From the IMG/VR virus record IMGVR_UViG_3300035224_000005, positions 1 through 20,954 of that record: a stretch of DNA of 20,954 nucleotides; one strand, given 5' to 3'. Below, one piece after another: positions 14,335 through 20,141 of this stretch. Every line of letters starts with the position of its first letter. Position 1 is the stretch's first letter. Source of the stretch: a virus. Both the position numbers and the translations under genes were made by a program. Below the pieces are notes generated by a model, which saw nothing but the letters and a program-made list of their open reading frames with translations, was not told the origin of the DNA and did not search any database.

Positions 14335-14355
14335 ACACCTTGGGGTAGCACCCCA
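14322..14355 (+). other. tandem hairpins between lysozyme gene and tRNA cluster
   Basis: GGTGTTT (14322-14328) pairs perfectly with AAACACC (14333-14339) across the stop codon, and TGGGGT (14341-14346) pairs with ACCCCA (14350-14355) around a 3-base loop. The second stem ends three bases before tRNA-Arg. No T-run follows; RNA processing or termination are both possible. Confidence 0.5.
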
Positions 14356-14358
14356 CAT

Positions 14359-14432
14359 GGGTCAGTAGCTCAGATGGATAGAGCAATTCACTTCTAATGA
14401 ATTGGTCGGGGGTTCGAGTCCCTCCTGACCCG
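14359..14432 (+). tRNA. tRNA-Arg (anticodon UCU)
   Basis: A 74-base cloverleaf. Acceptor GGGTCAG (14359-14365) pairs with CTGACCC (14425-14431), with G as discriminator. The anticodon stem ATTCA/TGAAT encloses CTTCTAA, giving anticodon TCT (14393-14395) for AGA/AGG codons. The T-loop TTCGAGT is standard. CCA is not encoded. AGA is a codon favoured by AT-rich phages more than by many hosts. Confidence 0.93.
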
Positions 14433-14436
14433 CCTT

Positions 14437-14518
14437 GTCGGTATGGCGGAATTGGTAGACGCGCCAGGTTTAGGTTCTGGTGTCTTATGACGTGGAGGTT
14501 CAAGTCCTCTTACCGACA
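14437..14518 (+). tRNA. tRNA-Leu (anticodon UAG)
   Basis: An 82-base class II tRNA. Acceptor GTCGGTA (14437-14443) pairs with TACCGAC (14511-14517), discriminator A. The stem CCAGG/TCTGG encloses TTTAGGT, anticodon TAG. A long variable arm (TGTCTTATGACGT) is present as expected for leucine. It starts four bases after tRNA-Arg ends. CCA is not encoded. Confidence 0.93.
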
Positions 14519-14521
14519 CTC

Positions 14522-14593
14522 GCTCGAATAGCTCAGCGGTAGAGCAGCACCTTTACACGGTGAATGTCGGGGGTTCGATCCCCTCTTCGAGCA
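14522..14593 (+). tRNA. tRNA-Val (anticodon UAC)
   Basis: A 72-base cloverleaf. Acceptor GCTCGAA (14522-14528) pairs with TTCGAGC (14586-14592), discriminator A. The stem GCACC/GGTGA (with the closing pair weak) encloses TTTACAC, anticodon TAC. The T-arm GGGGG/CCCTC with loop TTCGATC is standard. It follows tRNA-Leu by three bases, so the three are probably cut from one transcript. Confidence 0.92.
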
Positions 14594-14621
14594 TTACTCA
14601 TATGAGGTTAAATGCTTACTA

Positions 14622-14870
14622 ATGTTATCTGCAAGATGCAAATTATGCAACAAAGAACTGACAAGCAATAGCAAGGTTCAGTTCTGTGGGTGTCCGAATC
14701 AGATGAAGGTTGTGGACGATACCGTGGGAGCAATTGACTTGGGTCAAGTGGTTCTAACAAAACATGACAATAACATCAAATATCATGGTATCCTGACACC
14801 TGATGACCTAAAATACCAAGAGGAACGACGCCAACGTAAGGTCCGTCGCATTAATTTTGAGGAACGCTAA
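14622..14870 (+). CDS. small zinc-ribbon-like protein
   Basis: An 82-residue protein. C6-x2-C9 (ARCKLCNKEL) and C22-x-C24 (VQFCGCPNQ) form a likely four-cysteine zinc ribbon. The middle carries DDTVGAIDLGQVVLTK and the C-terminus is a basic helix (EERRQRKVRRINFEER), which suggests binding to nucleic acid or to another protein. Function is unknown. It lies 28 bases after tRNA-Val and shares one base (taATG) with the following gene. Confidence 0.75.
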   Translation: MLSARCKLCNKELTSNSKVQFCGCPNQMKVVDDTVGAIDLGQVVLTKHDNNIKYHGILTPDDLKYQEERRQRKVRRINFEER

Positions 14871-15076
14871 TGATTAATCTGGACGCTCGTTATCACGAAT
14901 ACTTACATAGTAATAAATGCTTTACTATCGATGGAGCATGTGAAAAAGTAATTGCCTATGGGTGGACAGATGATGGTTCGACCATTGATGGATATTATGT
15001 CTTGACAAACAACTATAAACTCCAGTATAATATGAAAGAACAATGTATCTCGATGCAGCAACGCATTAGAGTGTAA
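14870..15076 (+). CDS. small protein of unknown function
   Basis: A 68-residue protein (MINLDARYHEYLHSNKCF..., ending MQQRIRV), coupled to the zinc-ribbon gene by a one-base overlap. Aromatic residues and alternating polar residues (AYGWTDDGSTIDGYYVLTNN) suggest a small beta-sheet fold. I do not recognise it. It ends 14 bases before talC. Confidence 0.6.
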   Translation: MINLDARYHEYLHSNKCFTIDGACEKVIAYGWTDDGSTIDGYYVLTNNYKLQYNMKEQCISMQQRIRV

Positions 15077-15090
15077 TCAACTTACTGAAT

Positions 15091-15738
15091 ATGAAAATTT
15101 TTCTAGACACTGCTGACTACGAAGCAATTGCTGAACGCTATGAGACTGGTCTAGTCGATGGTATTACTACAAACCCTACACTAGTTCGTAAGTCTGGTGT
15201 AAACTACCTTGATTTTATCAAGACACTTGCTTCGGAATTTCAGTTTGAAAGTATTTCTGCTGAAGTTGAAGGTGATACTGATGTAGAAATGATTCGTAAT
15301 GCCCAACAATATATTGAGGTTGGAGAAAACGTTACTATCAAACTGCCTCTCACTAAAGATGGGTTATCTGCATGTAAAGTTCTTACTGATGATGGTATTG
15401 AAACTAACGTCACTCTCTGTTTCAGCGCCGCTCAGGCAGTGATGGCAGCGAAGGCAGGTGCCACATACGTTTCTCCATTTGTAGGACGTATGAATGACAA
15501 TTCACTCAGTGGTGTTGAACTTGTTCGTGCTATCTCTGGACTGTATGGTGCTCATGGTGTTCGCACTAAAGTTCTTGCTGCCAGTTTAAGAGATGTCCAC
15601 CATGTCTCGCGTTGCTTCCTCTATGGTGCTAGTGTATGCACATTACCACCTGCTGTGTTCGACAAAATGTATAACCATGTCCTGACCGATTCTGGTTTGG
15701 CAATTTTTGAAAAAGATTTTAAGGAGATCAATGGTTGA
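15091..15738 (+). CDS. talC: transaldolase, TalC type (auxiliary metabolic gene)
   Basis: A 215-residue short-form transaldolase of the TalC/MipB type known from cyanophages. It transfers dihydroxyacetone units between sugar phosphates in the pentose phosphate pathway; during infection it is thought to push host carbon towards NADPH and ribose for phage DNA. The barrel start MKIFLDTADYEAI and GLVDGITTNPTLV are diagnostic. The Schiff-base lysine is K84 in VTIKLPLT. GATYVSPFVGRMND is the conserved strand near the C-terminal half. The length is that of the full family. The end overlaps the antitoxin-like gene by 8 bases; together with nrdAB it belongs to the nucleotide-supply programme. Confidence 0.95.
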   Translation: MKIFLDTADYEAIAERYETGLVDGITTNPTLVRKSGVNYLDFIKTLASEFQFESISAEVEGDTDVEMIRNAQQYIEVGENVTIKLPLTKDGLSACKVLTDDGIETNVTLCFSAAQAVMAAKAGATYVSPFVGRMNDNSLSGVELVRAISGLYGAHGVRTKVLAASLRDVHHVSRCFLYGASVCTLPPAVFDKMYNHVLTDSGLAIFEKDFKEING

Positions 15739-15934
15739 AGTTCCGTTTGCTGAATTTGAAAAAGACTTCGATGCATACATGGATCGCATTGAAGCAGGTG
15801 AATCCTTTATAGTTCGTAAACCAGATGGAACTGCTGTCATGGCAGTCCCTGCTGATGAATATAAAGAACTAACAGATCAGGTTACTGATACTGATTGGGA
15901 AGATATGATGACAACACATGATGATGCTAGTTAA
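15731..15934 (+). CDS. Phd/YefM-like antitoxin-type protein, no toxin partner
   Basis: A 67-residue acidic protein. Residues 2-46 (VPFAEFEKDFDAYMDRIEAG, then SFIVRKPDGTAVMAVPADEYKEL) match the Phd/YefM antitoxin pattern: a helix, a strand ending in xIVRKPDG, a strand AVMAVP, and a final E-Y-x-x-L. The tail is acidic and probably disordered, as in antitoxins that fold on their toxin. AAGGAG at 15721-15726 inside talC marks ATG 15731 as the start (8-base overlap with talC). No toxin-like gene is adjacent: the next gene is a membrane protein. A phage-made antitoxin could neutralise a host toxin, or the protein could act only as a small DNA-binding repressor. Confidence 0.75.
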   Translation: MVEVPFAEFEKDFDAYMDRIEAGESFIVRKPDGTAVMAVPADEYKELTDQVTDTDWEDMMTTHDDAS

Positions 15935-16331
15935 AAAACTAATTGCTAAGTATATCTCTCTAATTCAAAAAATTCCAGAGAGATACTACTGGCCTATCTT
16001 TGTGTTTCTGTCTCTATACTTCATCGTTCCGATGAGTGAGATCACAGTTACACTGGTAGCAATTCTTTACTTCAAGTTTGAAAAGAAGATTGCTCCTGTG
16101 GTAGGTAAACTCACTAAGAGATTGCCTAACTGGTTGAGGTTTGGTGGTGGTGTTATCTTCTTCCTTGTGATGATTGATGATACCTTGTTCTACTTTGCCT
16201 TGATTGCTCTAGCATTCTGGAGTAGTAAGCAGGTCAGAAAGAAAACTGGCACACCCTCTTTACAAGACGATGAGGAGGTGCTACAATACGGAGAGAACAA
16301 GGAACCTAATGAAACCGACAGTCATTCTTGA
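15918..16331 (+). CDS. integral membrane protein, unknown function
   Basis: A 137-residue protein with hydrophobic segments at about residues 25-39 (WPIFVFLSLYFIVPM), 41-53 (ITVTLVAILYF) and 77-101 (GGVIFFLVMIDDTLFYFALIALAFW, perhaps two helices broken by DD). The N-terminus is basic and the C-terminus acidic and polar. Three consecutive ATG codons (15918, 15921, 15924) are possible starts; all overlap the antitoxin-like gene. I do not recognise the family. A role in the host membrane during infection is the simplest reading. Confidence 0.7.
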   Translation: MMMLVKKLIAKYISLIQKIPERYYWPIFVFLSLYFIVPMSEITVTLVAILYFKFEKKIAPVVGKLTKRLPNWLRFGGGVIFFLVMIDDTLFYFALIALAFWSSKQVRKKTGTPSLQDDEEVLQYGENKEPNETDSHS

Positions 16332-16551
16332 GAGATTTCCTTACCGCTACGTTCAGTGCGGTCTTCTGGAGATCAACGGTAGACCTGACTACCGTATTCA
16401 AAAATACCATGAGTGGAAAAAGAGATACTTTGACATGTATTTCCTTGACAACCAAATGCAACTAGACACCTGTCTAGAAGATGTAGAGTATACTAAATGG
16501 TTAGATCCAGATGGTGTGCCTTGCTACGTCCGCGACACTGTAAAAAACTAA
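16309..16551 (+). CDS. small protein of unknown function
   Basis: An 80-residue protein (MKPTVILERFPYRYVQCGLL..., ending YVRDTVKN), rich in Tyr, Asp and Trp. AAGGA (16299-16303) precedes ATG 16309 by five bases, so I prefer this to the in-frame ATG at 16270, which would overlap the membrane-protein gene more. It overlaps that gene by 23 bases. No family is recognised. Confidence 0.65.
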   Translation: MKPTVILERFPYRYVQCGLLEINGRPDYRIQKYHEWKKRYFDMYFLDNQMQLDTCLEDVEYTKWLDPDGVPCYVRDTVKN

Positions 16552-16560
16552 GAGGTTATT

Positions 16561-16866
16561 ATGAGCGTAAGATCACAAGTCCAAGCTGCTGAAGAAGCAC
16601 TCCGTCAAGCATTGATTAACGCTCTTGCTGAGGGAGATGAAGATTGTTTGTCCGAACTGTTTACTCAGTATCAAGCAGTCAGTAATCTGAATAAAAAAGT
16701 AAATGATATAACTAAATTTGCTTATGATTCAAATTACAATTTCAATCTGTCGTCTGATTATCTCACTCGTCCTGGTGGTGATATGGATGCCTTAGATAAT
16801 GTTATTGATTTTGGTGGCAACATTACTATTGGAAACTCTAGTGATGATACTATCACCTTCAATTAG
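16561..16866 (+). CDS. conserved small phage protein, unknown function
   Basis: A 101-residue protein. The N-terminal half is helical and acidic (SQVQAAEEALRQALINALAE, then GDEDCLSELFTQYQAV), the second half polar and beta-prone with DNVIDFGGNITIGNSSDDTI. The last part resembles low-complexity structural-protein sequence. AAGAGG (about 16550-16555) precedes the ATG. The helical opening looks familiar from other cyanophages, but I know no function. It ends directly before the structured leader at 16864. Confidence 0.7.
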   Translation: MSVRSQVQAAEEALRQALINALAEGDEDCLSELFTQYQAVSNLNKKVNDITKFAYDSNYNFNLSSDYLTRPGGDMDALDNVIDFGGNITIGNSSDDTITFN

Positions 16867-17040
16867 TCTCGGTACGACTATAAAAGAGCCCTGGTGCGGG
16901 TGATGTTATCGCCGCCTGGTTTCTTGCTTCCAGTTAAAAAGCAAGTGGTGGTGCCAAACCCCTTCCGTGTGGCTGTTTTCTTGTTTAGCAGTTAAAATAA
17001 TAAAACAAGTGGCGTGCATGTGCTCGGGGTTGACAACCCC
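16864..17040 (+). ncRNA. structured leader RNA upstream of the 2OG oxygenase (candidate cis-regulator)
   Basis: The 203 bases between 16866 and 17070 hold no gene but many helices. TAGTC/GACTA (16864-16868/16876-16880). GCGG-GTGAT/ATCGCCGC, an 8-bp stem with one bulge and loop GTT (about 16896-16915). CTTGCTT/AAGCAAG (16923-16929/16939-16945). CTTGTTT/AAACAAG (16980-16986/17003-17009), which repeats the previous hairpin with a C-G to T-A exchange in the stem and keeps AGTTAAAA in the loop. GGGGTT/AACCCC (17026-17031/17035-17040). An outer stem GGTTT/AAACC (16918-16922/16956-16960) could enclose the first repeat. AACCCC occurs again at 16957-16962, so GGGGTT has two rival partners. Known cyanophage leader RNAs (such as manA or wcaG motifs) sit in similar places; I cannot say whether this is one. 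Confidence 0.65.
16880..16886 (+). promoter_or_regulatory. possible promoter element ATATAAAAG before the leader RNA
   Basis: CTATAAAAG at about 16878-16886 could be a -10-like or divergent late element for a transcript that begins with the structured leader. No clear -35 box is seen. The call is weak. Confidence 0.25.
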
Positions 17041-17069
17041 AACTCTATAAAACTTTTTATCTTCTATCC

Positions 17070-17621
17070 ATGGCAAAAAATAATGGAATTTATTTAATTC
17101 CATCTGGAATTGACCAATCTGTATCCAATGTCATGCAAAAACAACTTGCTGATTCTTCTCTCGTAGAAGGAAAACTTCAGGATGACGTACTTGATAAACA
17201 AATTCGTAATGTTTCTGTTTCTTGGATTAATACAGATCATTGGATTGCTGGAATGTTAGCACATTTCATTTCTGTTGCAAATAAAGATCATTTCCATTAT
17301 GATTTACATGGGTGGGCTGATAAAATACAGTATAGTGTATACGATGGGAAAGGAACAGGATATAGATGGCATAATGATCATCAAAAATCTACTTACTATA
17401 GTGATATGGTGAGAAAATTGAGTGTTGGTTTGTGTCTAAGCGATGATTATGAAGGAGGAGAATTTCAAATTTATGATCACGACCTTGAACTAAGTACATT
17501 TAAAATGAAATGTGGTGATGTTGTAATTTTTTCTTCGGAAATGATGCATCGTGTGAGACCTATCAAATCTGGATGTAGATTATCATTAGTTGGATGGTAT
17601 GCTGGTCCTAACTACAAATAA
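17070..17621 (+). CDS. 2-oxoglutarate/Fe(II)-dependent oxygenase
   Basis: A 183-residue protein of the prolyl-4-hydroxylase-like 2OG-Fe(II) oxygenase superfamily, common in marine T4-like phages. The iron-binding triad is H101-x-D103 (GYRWHNDHQKS) and H160 (SSEMMHRVRP); R170 (GCRLSLVGWY) would bind 2-oxoglutarate. GLCLSDDYEGGEFQIYD and MKCGDVVIFSS are the usual core strands. All catalytic residues are present. The enzyme hydroxylates an unknown protein, nucleic acid or small molecule; a link to host carbon-nitrogen status through 2-oxoglutarate is possible. Codons are visibly more AT-rich than in neighbouring genes. It follows the structured leader, and a perfect 8-bp hairpin lies at codons 5-12. 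Confidence 0.88.
   Translation: MAKNNGIYLIPSGIDQSVSNVMQKQLADSSLVEGKLQDDVLDKQIRNVSVSWINTDHWIAGMLAHFISVANKDHFHYDLHGWADKIQYSVYDGKGTGYRWHNDHQKSTYYSDMVRKLSVGLCLSDDYEGGEFQIYDHDLELSTFKMKCGDVVIFSSEMMHRVRPIKSGCRLSLVGWYAGPNYK
17083..17103 (+). other. hairpin in the first codons of the 2OG oxygenase
   Basis: ATGGAATT (17083-17090) pairs perfectly with AATTCCAT (17096-17103) around TATTT, 14 bases after the A of the start codon. A stem here could lower or regulate translation initiation together with the leader. Confidence 0.45.
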
Positions 17622-17636
17622 CCCTTCTGGGTTTTT
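17620..17636 (+). terminator. short terminator after the 2OG oxygenase
   Basis: AACCC (17620-17624) pairs with GGGTT (17629-17633) around TTCT, followed by a T-run to 17636. The stem is only five pairs and overlaps the stop codon. It would end the oxygenase transcript just before tRNA-Gly. Confidence 0.5.
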
Positions 17637-17638
17637 CT

Positions 17639-17710
17639 GCGGGTGTAGCTCAGTGGTAGAGCGTCAGTTTTCCAAACTGAATGTCGTCGGTTCAAGTCCG
17701 ATCTCCCGCT
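17639..17710 (+). tRNA. tRNA-Gly (anticodon UCC)
   Basis: A 72-base cloverleaf. Acceptor GCGGGTG (17639-17645) pairs with CTCCCGC (17703-17709) apart from one T-T mismatch at the sixth pair; the discriminator is T. The stem TCAGT/ACTGA encloses TTTCCAA, anticodon TCC for GGA/GGG. The T-arm GTCGG/CCGAT with loop TTCAAGT is standard. It stands apart from the 14359-14593 tRNA cluster, between the oxygenase and a structural gene. CCA is not encoded. Confidence 0.9.
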
Positions 17711-17712
17711 TT

Positions 17713-17720
17713 AATAAATA
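17713..17720 (+). promoter_or_regulatory. T4-type late promoter motif AATAAATA
   Basis: AATAAATA directly follows tRNA-Gly and lies 37 bases before the ATG of the tail-fibre-like gene at 17758, as expected for a late structural gene. Confidence 0.7.
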
Positions 17721-17757
17721 CTTCTAGCTTAGAAATAGTGTCTTCAGGACTGGAAGT

Positions 17758-20115
17758 ATGTCAAAAATTCTTGCAAACCAAATTGCCAACTACGGGGACA
17801 ACTCTCCTGTTGAGGTGAAGGAGGGTGTGAACATTCCTGCTGGAAAACCATTACAGACTGGTGGTGTCAGTGGATCTTCTGGTCAAGTCCTTACATCAAC
17901 TGGTACTTCTATTGAGTGGACGACACCTTTTAATGGTAGTTATCTTACTCTTACTAATGCACCTTCAATTCCAGCAGCACAAGTTAAAGCAGACTGGCTT
18001 GCTGTGGGATCTATTGATGAAATTTTAAATAAACCTGTTGTACCTGCTCAACCATCAATCGTAAACGCTGGTGCTAATGGTGGGGGAACTCTTTCATATA
18101 ATACTGTAAATGGTCAGTTCACTTTTGAATCTGCTGACCTATCTTCATATGCATTAACAACTTCTTTAGCAAATTCTGGCAATTGGGACAGTGCATATGG
18201 TTGGGGTAATCATGCCTCTGCTGGATATTTAACTGCAGAAACAGATCCACAGTTTAATAATTGGTATACTACTTCTGGCGCTGTTGGAATTACTACTACA
18301 TCAACCAATCAGTGGAACACTGCGTATGCATGGGGAGATCATTCTACTGGGGGTTATCTGACATTTGAATCTGATACTCTTGCTGATGTAACTGGTAGAG
18401 GTGCTAGTACTAATAGCAATATTACTTTTAATGGCACTATAGATTTTTATGATACTGTTGAATTTAAAGGAACTAACGGAGATAGTTCAGTACACATGTA
18501 TGATGAGAATGCAATTCATTTTGGTGATCAAAATGATGGAAAAATAATTTATAATAGTACTGGAAATATTGTTAAATTTGAACGATCTGGAAGTGCTGGT
18601 GAAATAGAAATTAATGCTACACCTATCACACTTAAGCATACTAGTAATATAAAATTACAAACAACAGAAACTGGTGTAGATATTACTGGAAACCTTTCTG
18701 TAACTGGCACAACTGATATAGACATTGAAGATTTAAATAATGTTAATATTGGCGGTGGATTATCTGATCAACAGGTTCTCAAGTGGGATGCTGCGTCCAC
18801 TTCATGGAAACCTGCAAACGATTTAGTTGGTGGTCAGTCTGCTATTGAACTTGCTGATTTGTCTGTAGCATCAGCAGCAGTCGGAACAGCAGGACTAGCA
18901 TACAACAATACTAACGGTGTGTTTACATATACACCACCAGATTTAAGTGATTTTATTAGTGATGCTGATTTTGGCGCTGATGGTCTGATGACTACAGATG
19001 GTTCTGGAACCTATAGTATTACTATCAATGCTTCAGCAAACTGGAATACTGCATATGGTTGGGGAAATCATTCTACCCAAGGTTATCTAACAACAGAAAC
19101 TGATCCTGTATTCACTGCTCATGTAGCATCTGGTATTCTGCAGACAAATATCAACAACTGGAACGCTGCATACGGATGGAGTGATCATTCTTTAGCAGGT
19201 TATGCAACTACAACTGAACTTAATACAGCTGTAGCAAACGCTTCTAATTGGGATCTAGCATATGGGTGGGGTGATCATAGTCTTGTTGGATATTTAACAG
19301 CAGAAACACAAAATTTAAATGATGTTCTAACACTTGGAACAACAACTACATTTGATATTGATACTACTGGTAAAATTTATTACTCCAACAACTTTGCCAC
19401 GACTGGAGATCTTCCAGATGCAACTACCTACCATGGTATGTTCGCTCATGTTCATGCTGAAGGTCATGGATACTTTGCACATTCTGGTAGTTGGACACAA
19501 CTACTAGATACTGGTTCTTCTCTTGGCGAACTAGCAGATGTGGACTTATCTACATCACCAACATCAGGACAAGTATTGAAGTATGATGGAAGCAATTGGA
19601 TTGCTGGTGATGATGATTCTGGAAATATTGTCGCTAATGCATCTATCTCTGACACTGCTCCTGGTTCTGCTAATGCTGGTGATCTGTGGTGGGAGAGTGA
19701 TAAGGGACGCCTAAAGATCTACTACAACGATACTGATAGCTCCCAGTGGGTTGATGCTTCACCACCACTAACAAATGCTAACGTGCCTGTACATGTTGGC
19801 GAGGTAGAACTTTGGCAGGGTGGAAATCAGATTACATGGTTAGGTAGTAATGGTGTAACAGCAGCAATACGAGCTACTGAAGGTGGTGGTGGATTCCAAA
19901 GTCCTTGTATCAGAGTTACTTTCGCACAACCATTCAGTTCTTCTGATTCTTACACAATACAAGCCACAGTATACAATCCTAGTCAAATAGGTGATGTGTA
20001 TCAAACTTCTATTCGTAAAACTGGTCCACAGCATTTTGATTTTCAGGTATATAATTTGACAGATTCTGTTGTTGCAACTGATTTTAAAGTTGCTATTACA
20101 ATCTATGCAATCTAA
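17758..20115 (+). CDS. tail-fibre-like structural protein with WG-H repeats
   Basis: A 785-residue Ser/Thr/Asn/Gly-rich protein typical of phage fibres. The N-terminus MSKILANQIANYGDNSPVEV is common to cyanophage structural proteins. Five repeats of W-x-x-A-Y-x-W-(G/S)-(D/N)-H-x-x-x-G-Y begin near W143, W186, W429, W468 and W498. Between them lies a beta-rich part (TFNGTIDFYDTVEFKGTNG, residues about 222-320) resembling fibre shaft sequence. Two copies of a G-x-L-x-Y-N...NG-x-F-x-F...DLS module occur near residues 105-130 and 378-400. The C-terminal part (about 675-785, with VGEVELWQGGNQITWLG) may be the receptor-facing tip. Late promoter upstream. It is probably a tail or neck fibre; which one cannot be told. 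Confidence 0.85.
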   Translation: MSKILANQIANYGDNSPVEVKEGVNIPAGKPLQTGGVSGSSGQVLTSTGTSIEWTTPFNGSYLTLTNAPSIPAAQVKADWLAVGSIDEILNKPVVPAQPSIVNAGANGGGTLSYNTVNGQFTFESADLSSYALTTSLANSGNWDSAYGWGNHASAGYLTAETDPQFNNWYTTSGAVGITTTSTNQWNTAYAWGDHSTGGYLTFESDTLADVTGRGASTNSNITFNGTIDFYDTVEFKGTNGDSSVHMYDENAIHFGDQNDGKIIYNSTGNIVKFERSGSAGEIEINATPITLKHTSNIKLQTTETGVDITGNLSVTGTTDIDIEDLNNVNIGGGLSDQQVLKWDAASTSWKPANDLVGGQSAIELADLSVASAAVGTAGLAYNNTNGVFTYTPPDLSDFISDADFGADGLMTTDGSGTYSITINASANWNTAYGWGNHSTQGYLTTETDPVFTAHVASGILQTNINNWNAAYGWSDHSLAGYATTTELNTAVANASNWDLAYGWGDHSLVGYLTAETQNLNDVLTLGTTTTFDIDTTGKIYYSNNFATTGDLPDATTYHGMFAHVHAEGHGYFAHSGSWTQLLDTGSSLGELADVDLSTSPTSGQVLKYDGSNWIAGDDDSGNIVANASISDTAPGSANAGDLWWESDKGRLKIYYNDTDSSQWVDASPPLTNANVPVHVGEVELWQGGNQITWLGSNGVTAAIRATEGGGGFQSPCIRVTFAQPFSSSDSYTIQATVYNPSQIGDVYQTSIRKTGPQHFDFQVYNLTDSVVATDFKVAITIYAI
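18181..19305 (+). repeat. five WG-H protein repeats within the fibre gene
   Basis: The repeat NWDSAYGWGNHASAGYL and its variants (QWNTAYAWGDHSTGGYL, NWNTAYGWGNHSTQGYL, NWNAAYGWSDHSLAGYA, NWDLAYGWGDHSLVGYL) begin at about nucleotides 18181, 18310, 19039, 19156 and 19246. Three are followed by (T)AETD or TTETD. Spacing is uneven (43, 243, 39 and 30 residues between the first Trp of each), so these are dispersed modules rather than a strict tandem array. Confidence 0.85.
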
Positions 20116-20118
20116 ATA
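20111..20118 (+). promoter_or_regulatory. late promoter motif TCTAAATA
   Basis: TCTAAATA contains the TAA (20113-20115) that ends the fibre gene and lies 31 bases before the next structural ATG. It differs from TATAAATA at one position. Confidence 0.5.
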
Positions 20119-20141
20119 CTACGGAAGGAGCATCTTAAGAA

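Noticed and set aside
14359-14593. tRNA cluster as an attachment site for integration
   Set aside because: No integrase or flanking direct repeat is seen, and T4-like cyanophages are lytic; the tRNAs are complete.
16270-16308. Earlier ATG at 16270 for the 16309 gene
   Set aside because: It lacks a well-placed ribosome site and would encode a short odd extension inside the membrane-protein gene, while AAGGA fits ATG 16309.
17030-17050. TTGACA followed by TATAAA as a sigma-70 promoter before the oxygenase
   Set aside because: The spacing between the boxes is about 9 bases rather than 16-18, and TTGACA lies in the loop side of the GGGGTT/AACCCC hairpin.
18181-19305. Repeats in 17758-20115 as a CRISPR array
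   Set aside because: The repeats are degenerate at DNA level, unevenly spaced and in one open reading frame; they are protein repeats.
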